Assembly: GCF_000220395.1 (NCBI RefSeq)
Contig: NW_004086175.1
Coordinates: 23,671-87,670 of the forward strand
Direction of reading: 5' to 3'
Source: Ichthyophthirius multifiliis
Lineage: Eukaryota; Ciliophora; Oligohymenophorea; Hymenostomatida
Length of the DNA: 64,000 nucleotides
The notes below the pieces were generated by a model. It saw nothing but the letters and a program-made list of their open reading frames with translations, was not told where the DNA came from and made no database searches. A program made the translations under genes and the position numbers. This document shows positions 12,538 through 23,543 of this stretch, in pieces; the stretch's first letter is position 1; every line of letters begins with the position of its first letter.

Positions 12538-12616
12538 CTGTAATTTTTTAAAAAACTAAATAATAAAAAAATGGAAAATTAATTTCTTTTTATATTAATT
12601 TTTTTTAAAAAAATAG
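12538..12616. mobile_element. MITE-like element, copy 3
   Basis: A 79-bp unit, CTGTAATTTTTTAAAAAACT to TTTTTTTTAAAAAAATAG. It shares the A-run plus ATGG core with copy 1. The right end is degenerate (ATAG for ACAG). Confidence 0.45.
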
Positions 12617-12895
12617 AAAAAATAAAATTTTTGTAATTAAACATTTATTTAAAAAGCTATATAAATAAAATAAAATAATTATATTTATATTTTCTAATTA
12701 GTTTTAAAAATAAATACTAATATTTAATTTAAAAATAATATTAATATAATTAATAAAATAATTTTTTGAAAATAAAAATGCAATCAAAAATAAACTTTTT
12801 ATTTATAATTATTTAAATTAAAATTTATAAAATATTAAACATTATAAAAAAATATAATATATTCTCAAATTATAACTCACAAAAATAAATATGAT

Positions 12896-13245
12896 GTGAA
12901 TTTAAACAAACAAAAGAATATAAATGTATAAAAAACTTGCTTAATAACAAATGCTACAAAAAATATAATATCGAAAAAATAGAAAAAATTTTACCAAAAG
13001 CATTGATAGAAAAATTAATATTAAATAGAGTCTTATTTTTTTACAACGCAAAAACCTTACCAAGAAGGACTCTTTATTAATTTAATAAAAATATAAGATA
13101 ACAAATAAATGATAAAAGAGATTTACATATTTACATAATAATTAAAAAACAGATTTTTTATTCAATTTTTCAATTAATTATATTAAATATTAAATAATAA
13201 ATGATTTCCTTTATTTAAATTTCTTACATCTATCTAATTATTTGA
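12896..13245 (+). pseudogene. possible gene fragment, no start codon
   Basis: A frame open for about 115 codons, directly preceded by TGA and without an ATG near its start. It reads CEFKQTKEYKCIKN...KCYKKYN, then IEKIEKILPKALIEKLIL, and ends at a TGA near 13245. The base composition is richer in G+C than its surroundings, as in coding DNA here. It may be an exon of an unresolved gene or a decayed remnant. No family is recognised. Confidence 0.3.
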
Positions 13246-13305
13246 CCCTGAAAATAAAATAAAAAATTATACTAACTTCTTTCATTTTTAAAAATAACTG
13301 TTTCT

Positions 13306-13936
13306 ACTCTGGATATACATAAAAATTTTTTGATATAATCGCTCATATTGCTTGGGCTGGACTTCTGAAATAATTTTATAAATGATCATTGCTACATCAG
13401 TAATAAAAACAATTTTGTTACTGATAGGAATACTATTTTAAATATTTTTTGAAGGTTTGAAAATCAAATATGTTATTCTGAAATTTCATTTTACTTGCAA
13501 TTGTTATGATAAAATAAAAGGAAATGTGCTTTGTAATGTAAAATTTAAAATTTTATATTTTAAAATTTATTTTATAAAAGAGACAATATTTTTTATTTAT
13601 GTGCACGGTTTTCATAAATATTCGATTTTGCAATCTTTTGGCTTATTTTTTATTTCCTACTATATAGTTTAATTTGAGTATTATTTTTTAGAAATTAAAG
13701 GCTCATAGATTGAATAATTTAATAACAATGATGAAACATAGCGGAGTATCTTTTTAAAAACATTATTTTGAGGTTTAATGTCATAGTTAAGTAATAAATT
13801 ACTTAAGAGACTATATTTAGAAATTGGTTATCCAAATTTTTGTATGATTTCATGTTTTTTGATTGTAGTATATATAATAAAAAGTATATTTCGCTTTTTA
13901 AAAGGAATAAACAGATCATAAAAGAATTTTAAATGA
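13306..13936 (+). pseudogene. possible decayed Ctr-type copper transporter
   Basis: Pieces in different frames resemble the order of a Ctr copper transporter. First is FYSGYTQKFF near 13308, like the F-Y-x-G motif before TM1. Then from ATG 13382 comes a hydrophobic TM with FFEGLK, like the conserved E-x-LK end of TM1. Near 13810 is EIGYPNFCMISCFLIVVY, where Ctr TM2 would carry MxxxM. In-frame TGA codons separate the parts and the MxxxM is not intact. The similarity is by eye only and could be chance in a hydrophobic-biased genome. Confidence 0.3.
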
Positions 13937-15158
13937 GATTGAAACATAATAAATTAATTTTTAATATTGATGTGTAAATTTAATATTTTTTATTTTTTTA
14001 AATATTTAGTGAAATTTAAGGCTAATAAATATATATTTAAAGAATTATATAAAATATAAACATAAAAATAGATATTAATAGAAAAAATACTTTTCGAAAA
14101 TAGATAATAGAAAATTTATTTGCAAATTATTTTTATGATTAAGAAACACTAAATAAAATGAGTTAAATCTGTAAGAAATAGTATATTTTTCTAAACAACT
14201 TATTTTAGACTAAAATATGTAATAAGAAGAAAAGCAACTTTTTATAATTAATTTATATAAATTTTCAGACAATAAATATATTAGAAAGTATATAATTTAT
14301 TTATGTGAGTATATTTTTTTATTTAACTCAAAAAAAATCTAATATAATTAATATTTTATTTTTTTAATTTTGGTTTGGGATATAAAATAATAAATTATAA
14401 AAAAAAATATCATAAATATTGCTTTTTAACATTATTTATTTCTATTTTCTCTTTAATTTATTTTTAAATATTAAAATAAATATATAAGGTTGAAAATCAT
14501 ATTATTAATTTTAAAATAATACTTTAATTTTCAGAATGATTTTCGTGCGAATTCTTTGATTTTATATATATATATATTTTTTTTAAAGTTAAATATCTGA
14601 TATTAATTTTTTGAAATCAATAAAAAAGTTTAAATTTATTGAGAAATCAATCATTATTATACTCTAAATAGAAATAGTAATTTATTCACAATTCTTGTTA
14701 GTATAATTATACTTTAAAATATAATAATTAAATCAAAAAAATACTTAAAAAAGATAAAAACATATTAAGAAAATTTTTAACAAGAATATTTAAAATAATT
14801 ATAATTTAATTTAAGAGTTTTATTTTATAAAATAATAATAAACTTATTAAGCTATTTAAAATAGACTGTAATATTTTTAATATGCTTTAAATAAAATTAA
14901 TATTAGATTTTTGATAATAATATAATTAATTTTGAAGATACTTTTGCAAATTTATATTAATTATAAGAATTAAATATAATTTTATATAAAATTATATTTT
15001 AATAAAAATATATTACACATATATTAAAAAATATATATTCATCATAAATTATTCTTGCTTAAAATATATAAATTTATATCTTATATTAGTTTAATTAAAA
15101 ACTAAAACATAAGAAAAATGTTTATATAATTGTACTTTTTTTACGTTTATAAAATTTT
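13937..15158. other. gene-poor AT-rich region
   Basis: No long protein-like frame in ciliate code. Short TA-rich runs are present (for example near 14565-14580). Confidence 0.5.
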
Positions 15159-15608
15159 TCATTTATATTAATTTAAAATATCTTTTGCTTCATTTATTTT
15201 ATATGCTAAATATTGACTTCCTTCTATTTTTTTTGTTTAAAAAGATGTATATATCATAATAATATTTACATTTATCTGGATGATTTAATTTCATTAATTA
15301 GATATATTTTTTTTATATTGTTTCTGTGTTTAAGTTTAAGTCATCATGTATTCCTAATATGTATTATGCTTCTGTTTTATCCATTTTTTAATTAAATCCA
15401 ACTCCCTCTTAAAAAAATTTAGCCGTATTTTATTAATAATTAAATTATTATTGAGCTTATGATGCGGCTCTAGACATTAATTTAATATGTCTATAACCTT
15501 TTATTGTTCCTTTAATAACTAAAAAATAAAAAAGAATTAAAAAATTAATAAATTAATTATGTTATTACCTATTCCCGTAAACATTAACATTAAACCAACT
15601 CTTATCAT
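15159..15608 (-). CDS. Pam18/TIM14-type J-protein of the mitochondrial import motor
   Basis: Three exons on the minus strand, introns 15519-15568 (50 nt) and 15224-15269 (46 nt). The exon sum is 354 nt, 117 residues. Start ATG is at 15608, stop TGA at 15161-15159. The N terminus is a transmembrane segment (MIRVGLMLMFTGIVI), followed by a Gln/Ala-rich linker and a short J domain with the diagnostic HPD (LMKLNHPDK), then QGSQYLAYKINEAKDIL. This matches DNAJC19/Pam18, where the motif is NHPDKGGS.Y.A.KINEAKD. The family stimulates mtHsp70 at the TIM23 channel in the inner membrane. The intron inside the HPDK-GS motif explains why ORF searches miss it. It is divergent from the gene at 15754, with a 145-bp shared upstream region. 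Confidence 0.9.
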
Positions 15609-15753
15609 TTTTTAGGAAAAATATTGTTTTTTTTAAAGATGTAAAATAAAAATTAAATCAATATATTTAGTATATTAAAATAATAATAAATATAAAAAAT
15701 TATTTTATTAAAATATTTTTTTTTCAGCAGAGTAGATTAAATTAAGAAAAATT

Positions 15754-16164
15754 ATGTAATCAAATTTTATAACAAAATTTTTTTATATGTTAAAGATTGA
15801 TTTGTTTTTCTTTTTGCTTTAATTTAATTATCACATTTCCGATATTTTATTTCAACAATATTTAAAATATAATTTATGCATATTTTTTCTCTTTAATTCA
15901 AAAACCTTTTCATTATTCACTTTTATATATATTTTAAAGTATTTAAGATATAATTATTGCTATTGGTTTATTTTAGCACCTTTATATATTGCCTTTATAC
16001 TATTTTTTAATCATTTAGTTTTTGATATTTTTAAAATAATTTAGTTAAACGCATATTCTATCATATTTAGTTATGGGGAATATGACCCATTATATAAAAT
16101 AAAGACTCAAATCTTTTTCCTATTATTTTTTAAAAAAATACAAACATGTATTTTTGTATCTTGA
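15754..16164 (+). CDS. small multi-pass membrane protein, unrecognised
   Basis: ATG 15754 opens a 136-residue frame ending at TGA 16162-16164. It has about four hydrophobic segments, including KIDLFFFLLQF and NYCYWFILAPLYIAFILFF. The W-x-x-x-x-PL-x-I pattern faintly recalls TMEM185-type membrane proteins, but I would not name it. An alternative 3' end uses a GTATTTTTG donor near 16149 and an acceptor near 16244, ending TLLILFYEYMY. It is head-to-head with Pam18. Confidence 0.5.
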
Positions 16165-16810
16165 GAAAAAAACTGTATTTTCAACTTTTATTTAATTTTC
16201 AAATAATTCAATCATCTTCATTTTAATTTATTTTTAATAGTTGTTGATACTTTTTTACGAATATATGTACTGATTTTTTTGTATTTAAATTAAATTTAAT
16301 GATTTTTCATTCAAATAAATAAATTATAATTATGTTTTTTTTAATAATAAATTTAAATTTTTTAAAAAACAATTAATTATTGGTCAAAAAAACTCACTAT
16401 TTCTTTATGGAGGTTTGATTACTATTTTTTTCGTGTCATATTTAATTAATAATGTTTAAATATTAATATAATATTCATTAAGATTAAAATATTAAATTAA
16501 ACATAAATGCAGTTATTTAATTTTTTTACTTATTTTCCTATATTTAATAAAAATTTTAATGTTAATTGTAAAGTATTTTTATTTTTTTACTAATTATTTC
16601 TTTATTTTTTTTATGTATTTTAATGTTAATATATAAATTCATGTTATTTTAAATTTAAAATTTTTGAATATTAATTGAGTAATAATAATGTATTTGATTT
16701 GTTTAAACAAAAAATAGTATTTTTTTTATGACCATATATATTTTTATTTTTTTTATATAAATTTATTATATTAAATAAAAAATAAATCAGTCAATAGATA
16801 ATTAATCAAA
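16165..16810. other. intergenic
   Basis: Apart from a possible 3' exon near 16245-16280 of the preceding gene, nothing protein-like is seen. Confidence 0.5.
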
Positions 16811-17280
16811 ATGAGCTAAAGAAGTTAGGTGAATCTAATAAATAATCTTATTAAAATATAAGAAAAAAATTTATTTAGCAGAATTAATTTCTAAAGCTAT
16901 AAATTCAAAATACTTAAATTCTTAAATTTTCAAAATTGAAAATAAAAAAATATAAACATTCTATTTTTCATAAATCAGAAGAACTGTTAGATGAATTACT
17001 ACAAAAAAAGCCTAAAAAAGAGATGGACGAAGATAAATATCCTGATAAAATAGGCTTTGTCATGTTATAAAAATTTCGATACTTTAGATATATTAAAAAT
17101 CTTTAAATAAGAATTAAATTTTTCAGAAACCTAAAGCAAAACTTAAAATAAAATTAAATTTTAATTTAAATATAAAATAATAAAAGAAAGAATTAAAATT
17201 GCAATCATCAAAAAGTTTGTAAAGTATAAGAAAAATAAAATAAAAGTAGTATGATTAATTAAAATGAAAAAAAAATAAAA
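16811..17280 (+). CDS. possible small gene, unrecognised
   Basis: ATG 16811 (MSQRSQVNLINNLIKIQEKN) is followed by a second open piece in another frame (KYKHSIFHKSEELLDELLQK, then KPKKEMDEDKYPDKIGFVML). The charged second piece looks coding. Joining them needs an intron I could not place uniquely. The downstream part is Lys/Asn-rich with no clear end. Confidence 0.35.
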
Positions 17281-17726
17281 ATAAGAAAGGAGAATATAAT
17301 TAATTACAAAATTGTAAAACAAAAAACAAATAAAATTTTTAAAAAAATGATGATATATAATGAAAAAAAAAAATTAAAAATATATAGAAATAATAAAATA
17401 TAAGTTTAATTTAGCAAAATATTCGATTTTTTATATCTCAAAATGTTTATTTATATTAAAAAATATTTATTAATATATTTATTTAAGTAAAATTAAAATT
17501 AATTTATTTTGATTTTAAAATTAAATGAATAAAAAATTAATAATTAAACATATATATTATTTTTATTATAAAAAATATGGATTAAACAATATTATATAAT
17601 ATTAATAGAAATAAACTAACATATTGATTAAATAATTTAAATATTTTGCTATTTATATAAGTTATTTCATTATTTTACATATAACTTATATTTCTTGTCT
17701 CATTTAATTATTTTTTAAATAACTAT

Positions 17727-20700
17727 TCATTTCAAATAAGTCCTTTCTTTAAATATTTATTAATTATAAAAAGTAAAATAATATTTTAAATACATTTGAT
17801 AGTTATTACATATACATTATTTTTTTACTGAAAATTTTTTAAATTTGTTCTTGATTTGATTTTTCTATAAAAAAAATTATATAATATAATATTAAAATAA
17901 TATTAAACATTTAATAAAATTAATTATTTTAGTTCTTTTTATTTCTTAAAAATCTTTTTCTAATTTCATTTTAATATTAAATCCTAAATTATATTCAGAT
18001 TCAGATTCTACATGATTTTATTTTTCTTACATATTAAGTTTTTTCTTATATTAAATTTTATTTAGGTATTTTTTAATTTTAATGGTTTAAGTTTGATTAA
18101 AATTATTCAAAAACAAAATAAATTTATTAATTTATTTATCAATCAATGTTATTTAACTTTAGAAATAAAAATATATATTTTAAATATAATTTTAATCAAA
18201 ATTAGATTTTAAATTATCAAGAGGAATTTCCATGGAATCATCATGCATATCATGGCTAAAACTATCAGGAAACTCATTTTCATCGTTATTAACTTAAAAG
18301 TTAAGCTAGTGTTTGATCAAATATTTTTATTAGAGTTAAAAAATTTACTTCATAATAATTAAATTAGGACATTTAGATTACTATAAGTCATGTAACATTT
18401 CTTATAAATAATCTTTTTTTAAAGTATGATTGATATTTTTAGACGCACATTTAATGAAATTTTGAATAGTTTAATTTATATTTTAAGAGTCAATCTTAGT
18501 TTTATTTTTTTTTAGTTATAAATTTCCTTTGTTTTATTCAATCTTTAAAAACTCTGACACTTATGATAAAAATGTTATATTTCTTTAAAGGGCCATTTTT
18601 TTTTATCTTTTTTAGTTATATTGTTTTGGGTTTAACCTGTTGAACAGATAGTATTGCTTCTGTTTTTTGGAGAATTCTTAACAAAAGAATCTAATGTTTT
18701 ATAAATGAAATTATCTATTTTTTAATTTTGTGAAATTTCTTAGATTTTAGTTTCTATTTTTTGTTGATATTAGCTTACTTATAAAGGTATTATATTATTT
18801 GAATCTAAATTTAGAGAAAAATTAAGATTTCTTTACTTGTCTTTACCCGAAATTTCTGACATGTTTTACTAATCTTAAAAAGTTGTAATTGATAAGTCAA
18901 GAAGAACTTGTTGCTAAAATTTTTATTAGGATGAGATAGATTAATCAAGTTAGTAATTATTTTTAATTATTATTATTAAATATCGAATTCTTCTATAAAA
19001 TTATCTTAATTCTAACTTTATTTAGGAATATTTTTTTAATAGTCAAGAATATAATCGTTATTGTCTTAAGTATCTGTTTAACTAACTTTTTTTATTTTTA
19101 TTTTTTTTAACTTTTTATTTTTTAACTTTTTGTATGTTATTTTTCGAGGTTTTCTTATTATAATTTTTCTTAAGCAAATAAAGATATTTTTTATGCTTAT
19201 TAAAAAATTGAATTCTAAATGACTGTCTTAGAAAGTTTTGCCCCTTATATATTTGCATTTATATTTTTTTTTAATTTTTGTTTTATTTTATTTTTCATTT
19301 GAATTAATTCATTATTATTTTCCTTTATTTATATTTTTCATTAATATATTTTATATTTAAATTATTTTAAATACATCAATATTAGTTTTTATTATTTTCA
19401 AAATAAAAACTTTATTTTCCTAATTTATATATAAAATTATGATTCTATATCATATATTTAATACCATTCTAAAAAAGTTAAATCTGAGTTAAGAAAATTC
19501 TTTAATCCAAGCTAAAATATGTATATTTTTTTAGATAATTATCTATAATTATTAACTGCTTAAAAATAAAGTATATAATTATTATTTTCTTCCGACAACA
19601 ATATCAAACATACATTATCTATTTAAAATGCAAAACTCGCCGAAAAAGCTTCCAGCTTACAATTTTAGAAAATTCTTTTTTACATAATTTACATTTTTAC
19701 CTTTAATATTTTTAAAAGTATTGATTCCTATTTAACTTTAAAGATAAACTTTTCCTTATAAAATAAAATATATCCCTCCAGAATATTATTTCTTTTTTAA
19801 AATAGAAGTTTCTTAATAAAACCTTAGATTTTTCAGGAAAAAATATGTTTTTAAAATATTTATAATATAATTTACACTTTTGGTGTTAAATTAATAATAA
19901 TTTCTTAAATAATATCGTCTTAATTTTAAATAGGCTTAAAAAAAGCATTAAATTGTTTGATAATTTCATTAAACATAAATACGCCGAGTTTATTTTTCAA
20001 ATCTTTTGGCAGATTTTAGTATTTTAATTCATTGCAAAATATCTATTACAAATCATTTTAATTATGAAATTAGTTAATTTTTCCCATAATTTTAATTAGA
20101 TTATGATTCAATACTTACGTTGTATTTTTTTCCTTATTATAAAGCCATTAATCAAATTCATTCTTTTAATCATATTTTTTTTTTTCGCCTGCTAAAAGCG
20201 AAACTTAAACTGCTGAAATCAACCCTCCGGAGATATAGCCAAAAAGAGCAATTCCAAAATATTCACAAATGCAAGTAAATATCATTTCTTAATATATTTT
20301 TGCGGATATATCTCCATAACCAACAGTGGATATAGTTGTAACTATAAAATATATTCCTTCTATGTACAAATCATAATTTATTTTACCAACTTCTTAAATT
20401 TATTTATTTTTATGGTTCATATAATAGTTTTAAATCCAGGATATTTCTTTAAACTAATCATCATCTAAATATGTATTTGACTAATAAACATCTCCAATTT
20501 AAATCCATATACAAGCCAGAATATGGACACAAATTAAAATAATAGAAGTAATCCTAAGAAAATATATAATTATTAGTATTTTATAATTTTAATAATTACT
20601 TAATTAAATAAAATAATAAAACTTATAATTTATGTATTTATATGCATTTGAATATCAATTTTATTAAACTTCTTAATAAAACTATTGCTTTACTACAATT

Positions 20701-21560
20701 TCTAAAAAATATTATTAATTTTATGTAAAATAAATAATTAAAGTCGTCAATGTTATACCATGGAAGAACACTTATAAAATCAATTATTAAATATGACCTA
20801 TTTTTTATAGATCAATATTGATTAATATATTTTTTTTTAATACCTTAAATACATTTTAAACAATATTTTTCTATTTCTTATTAATTCTCCACCTTTTTAT
20901 ATTCCTGTAATACATTCAAAAAAAATATTTAATAGAAAAATACAATCTAAAGCAATATCATAAGCTAAAGTTATTTATTTTTAAAATTAAAAAGTTATTT
21001 TAATTGGATAAATTATAGGATAATATAATATAAGCAAGCCAATAAAACAATCCCATAGATGTTTGAAAATAGAATTAGGATAAATGAATAAATAAAAGAA
21101 TTCTAAACAAATAATTTACATATATATATTTATATATATTTAAAAAATAAAAAATTTACACTTTTCTTTTTGTTTTATAATCCTGCAAACCTTTACGCAG
21201 ATTTTGTAGATATAGAAAATCCTATTCTAAAATATTTTTAAAATAAAATCATTAATTATTCTTTATTATTATAGTAATTAAAAAAAAATACTAATCAGAA
21301 AACTTTATAGGCATATATATTTCTTTTTTAATGAGGGACCATAATTATTTTGTACGTAAATTTTATTATTATAATTTCTGATTTTCAATTTTTAATTCCT
21401 AAACATTTTAATTAATTGCTGAGTTATTTTCATTAAAAATATCGTGAAAATCATTATCATTATATTTATCTTAAATTTAAATATTTACTTCTTGAGTATT
21501 TTATTGCAAAAAATGCTAAATTGTGTTTAAGTCTTATTATCTTTCACTATTTAATTCCAT
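17727..21560 (-). CDS. voltage-gated K+ channel with cyclic-nucleotide-binding domain
   Basis: Start ATG 21560 (MELNSERQQDLN...). Order along the protein: polar N terminus; IYPNSIFKHLWDCFIGLLIL leading into S1; an S2 region ending in RNRKILF; S3 DFISVLPWYN; S4 with spaced basic residues (RNCSKAIVLLRSLIKLIFK); S5 ICVHILACIWIQIGD; pore TTISTVGYGDIS (selectivity codons 20310-20327); S6 FGIALFGYISGG; C-linker; then a CNB domain with AGSFFGEFCILNR near 19650. The C terminus is acidic and coiled (DENEFPDSFSHDM, ESESEYNLGF). At least eight short introns are needed, and the end at TGA 17729-17727 is the last in-frame stop, not certain. It belongs to the EAG/CNG-like K+ channels that are greatly expanded in ciliates and act in the surface membrane. 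Confidence 0.85.
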
Positions 21561-22173
21561 TTTTTAAAAAATTCTTTAAAGTTATATAATTTAGGAAATG
21601 TAAAAATATTTATTATATTAAATGTAAAAACTTATAATTTTAATGTGTTTGTTTAAGAAAAAAATTAAATATTTTATTCCACTTTTATTTATATTAAATC
21701 AATAAGACAAATAATCAAAATTATATATATTTTTAATTATTATTAACGCAATAAAAAAAATTAAATAGACTTACAATTTACTTTTAAATAAATTATTAAA
21801 TAATTAAAGTGTTTTAGTAAACACTGAGATTATATATATGTATTTAATTTTAAATATATTTTTTTAATCTAAATTTTAAAATATTTATTAATTTTTTAGT
21901 TTTATTTTAACTTATTAAGTTTTATATTTTGAGTTTTATTTATATTCATAAAAATCTTATAAATAATAAAAACATTTTGAGATTTTAATTTAATAATTAT
22001 AAGTAAATAAAAATAATCTAATAGTCTATTTTACCATTAGAATATCTTAAATACTTTAATTAAAAAAAAATTATAAAATTAAAAATTTTATTCGTTATTT
22101 ATTTTTATAAAAATAATTTTATTTAACTAAAATTAAATAAGACCAAAAAAAAGATATTTTTTTAAAAAAAAAA
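21561..22173. other. divergent intergenic region
   Basis: This holds the 5' flanks of the K+ channel (minus) and of the gene at 22174 (plus). It is AT-rich with no protein-like frame. Confidence 0.6.
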
Positions 22174-23379
22174 ATGATAAAAATATAAATTTTTCAATAA
22201 AATCTAAAAAAGTTGGCTTAAAATTATCTTTAGGCCCCTCTTGATAATCCTGAAAAATTAAAATCTGAAATAATTAAATTATAGAAATTCAAGTAAAATA
22301 ATATAAGCAAAATATTCCCATAAAAAGAATTAAAGTTTTTTATAAAACAACATTGCCCGATTCCACCAAATTAAAATTAAAATAATCCTTAAAATCTTGA
22401 AATTAAATAAACCTTTAAAAATTTGCGTTTACAAATTAAAGTTTTAGAAAAAGGCGTTTGTAATAAATGCCCAAATAAAAAAACATGCAAAGTTGCTGAT
22501 ATAACTCCTGAAACAGATGATTCTATTTTCTTTAATAATATAATAAAATCACTTTATTATTATTATTTATATTTAGAAAGTTAAAAAGATGAAATAATAT
22601 AGACTTATAAAGAGAAAAAAAGTGTCGATAATGTACAAAAATGCATGAATATGTAAAAAGATTTCCTTGTTTATTCATCAGCACTTAAATTAACTGATTA
22701 GCTTAAATAAATTCTCGAAGATATAAAGCTAAATTAGGGTAAAGAAACAATTGATTTTCTTAATTCTTATTAATAAGAGGTAGAAAGGAAAGATTTAATA
22801 ATCTAAATTTATTCAAAAAGTCAAAAGTATATAGATGAAGATATTAAATAAAGAAGAGCTTAGTTTTATCAACAATATGGTTTGCTTGAAAGTTAAGAAA
22901 ACTAAAATGTCGAATAATAATAATAAGAATAAGAAGAAAAATAAGTAGAATAAAGCTTGAGAAAAAAAGGAAAGAAATATTTAGAAAAATAAACTCTATT
23001 ATAAAATGAAGAAAAATTATATTAAGAATAAGAATATTAGGAAGAAGATAAAAAAGGAAACTTTAAATAAAAATTAAAAAGTAAAGTTAATAAAAATTTA
23101 AATAGTTTTCAAAAGGAAAATATCGAAAAAAAGATATTTGATAATGTAAGCAATCTAAAGGAAAAAAATGAAATAAATTTAAATAATAAAGAAAATTAAA
23201 TTAATTAAGAAAACAAAGAAGATGATTATTATTAAAATAAAAAATAAAAATAAATACTGGATAATTTAATATAAGAAATTAATGAAAATAAATAAGATAA
23301 GAAAAATAAATAAAAAAAATAAATACTTCAAACAAAAAGTTTTTAATAATATATTAAAAAAGTTTAAGAAAAAAAATGA
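22174..23379 (+). CDS. unrecognised 401-residue protein with CxxC-x5-C motif
   Basis: An intronless frame, ATG 22174 to TGA 23377-23379, 402 codons, standing out as the longest uninterrupted small gene. The N-terminal 130 residues are ordered (PEKLKSEIIKLQKF, KQHCPIPPN) and contain VCNKCPNKKTCKVADITPE, a CxxC-x5-C that could bind metal or a cluster. A helical middle follows (YLESQKDEIIQTYKEKK, KDFLVYSSALKLTDQLKQIL). The last 150 residues are Glu/Lys/Gln-rich and look disordered. Possible roles are mitochondrial or nucleolar, but I do not recognise the family. Confidence 0.7.
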
Positions 23380-23543
23380 TATGTAATTTATTTTAAATAT
23401 TTATGAATATTTTTTAAATTAAATTTTGCTTTGTCAAAAAATTTATTTAATTTTAATTTCGTTTAATTTTTTTTTTTTTTGGAATATTACAAATAATATT
23501 TTTTATTTCTAAAAAATAAAAATATAATTAAATTTTTACTAAA

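Larger units (their letters stand above)
12177..12890. other. intergenic with two MITE-like copies
   Basis: No protein-like frame is seen. It carries two of the short inverted-end elements (12291-12376 and 12538-12616) in direct orientation about 160 bp apart. Confidence 0.6.

Noticed and set aside
15213-15395. 60-residue hydrophobic ORF on the plus strand
   Set aside because: Antisense to the Pam18 J domain and its introns.
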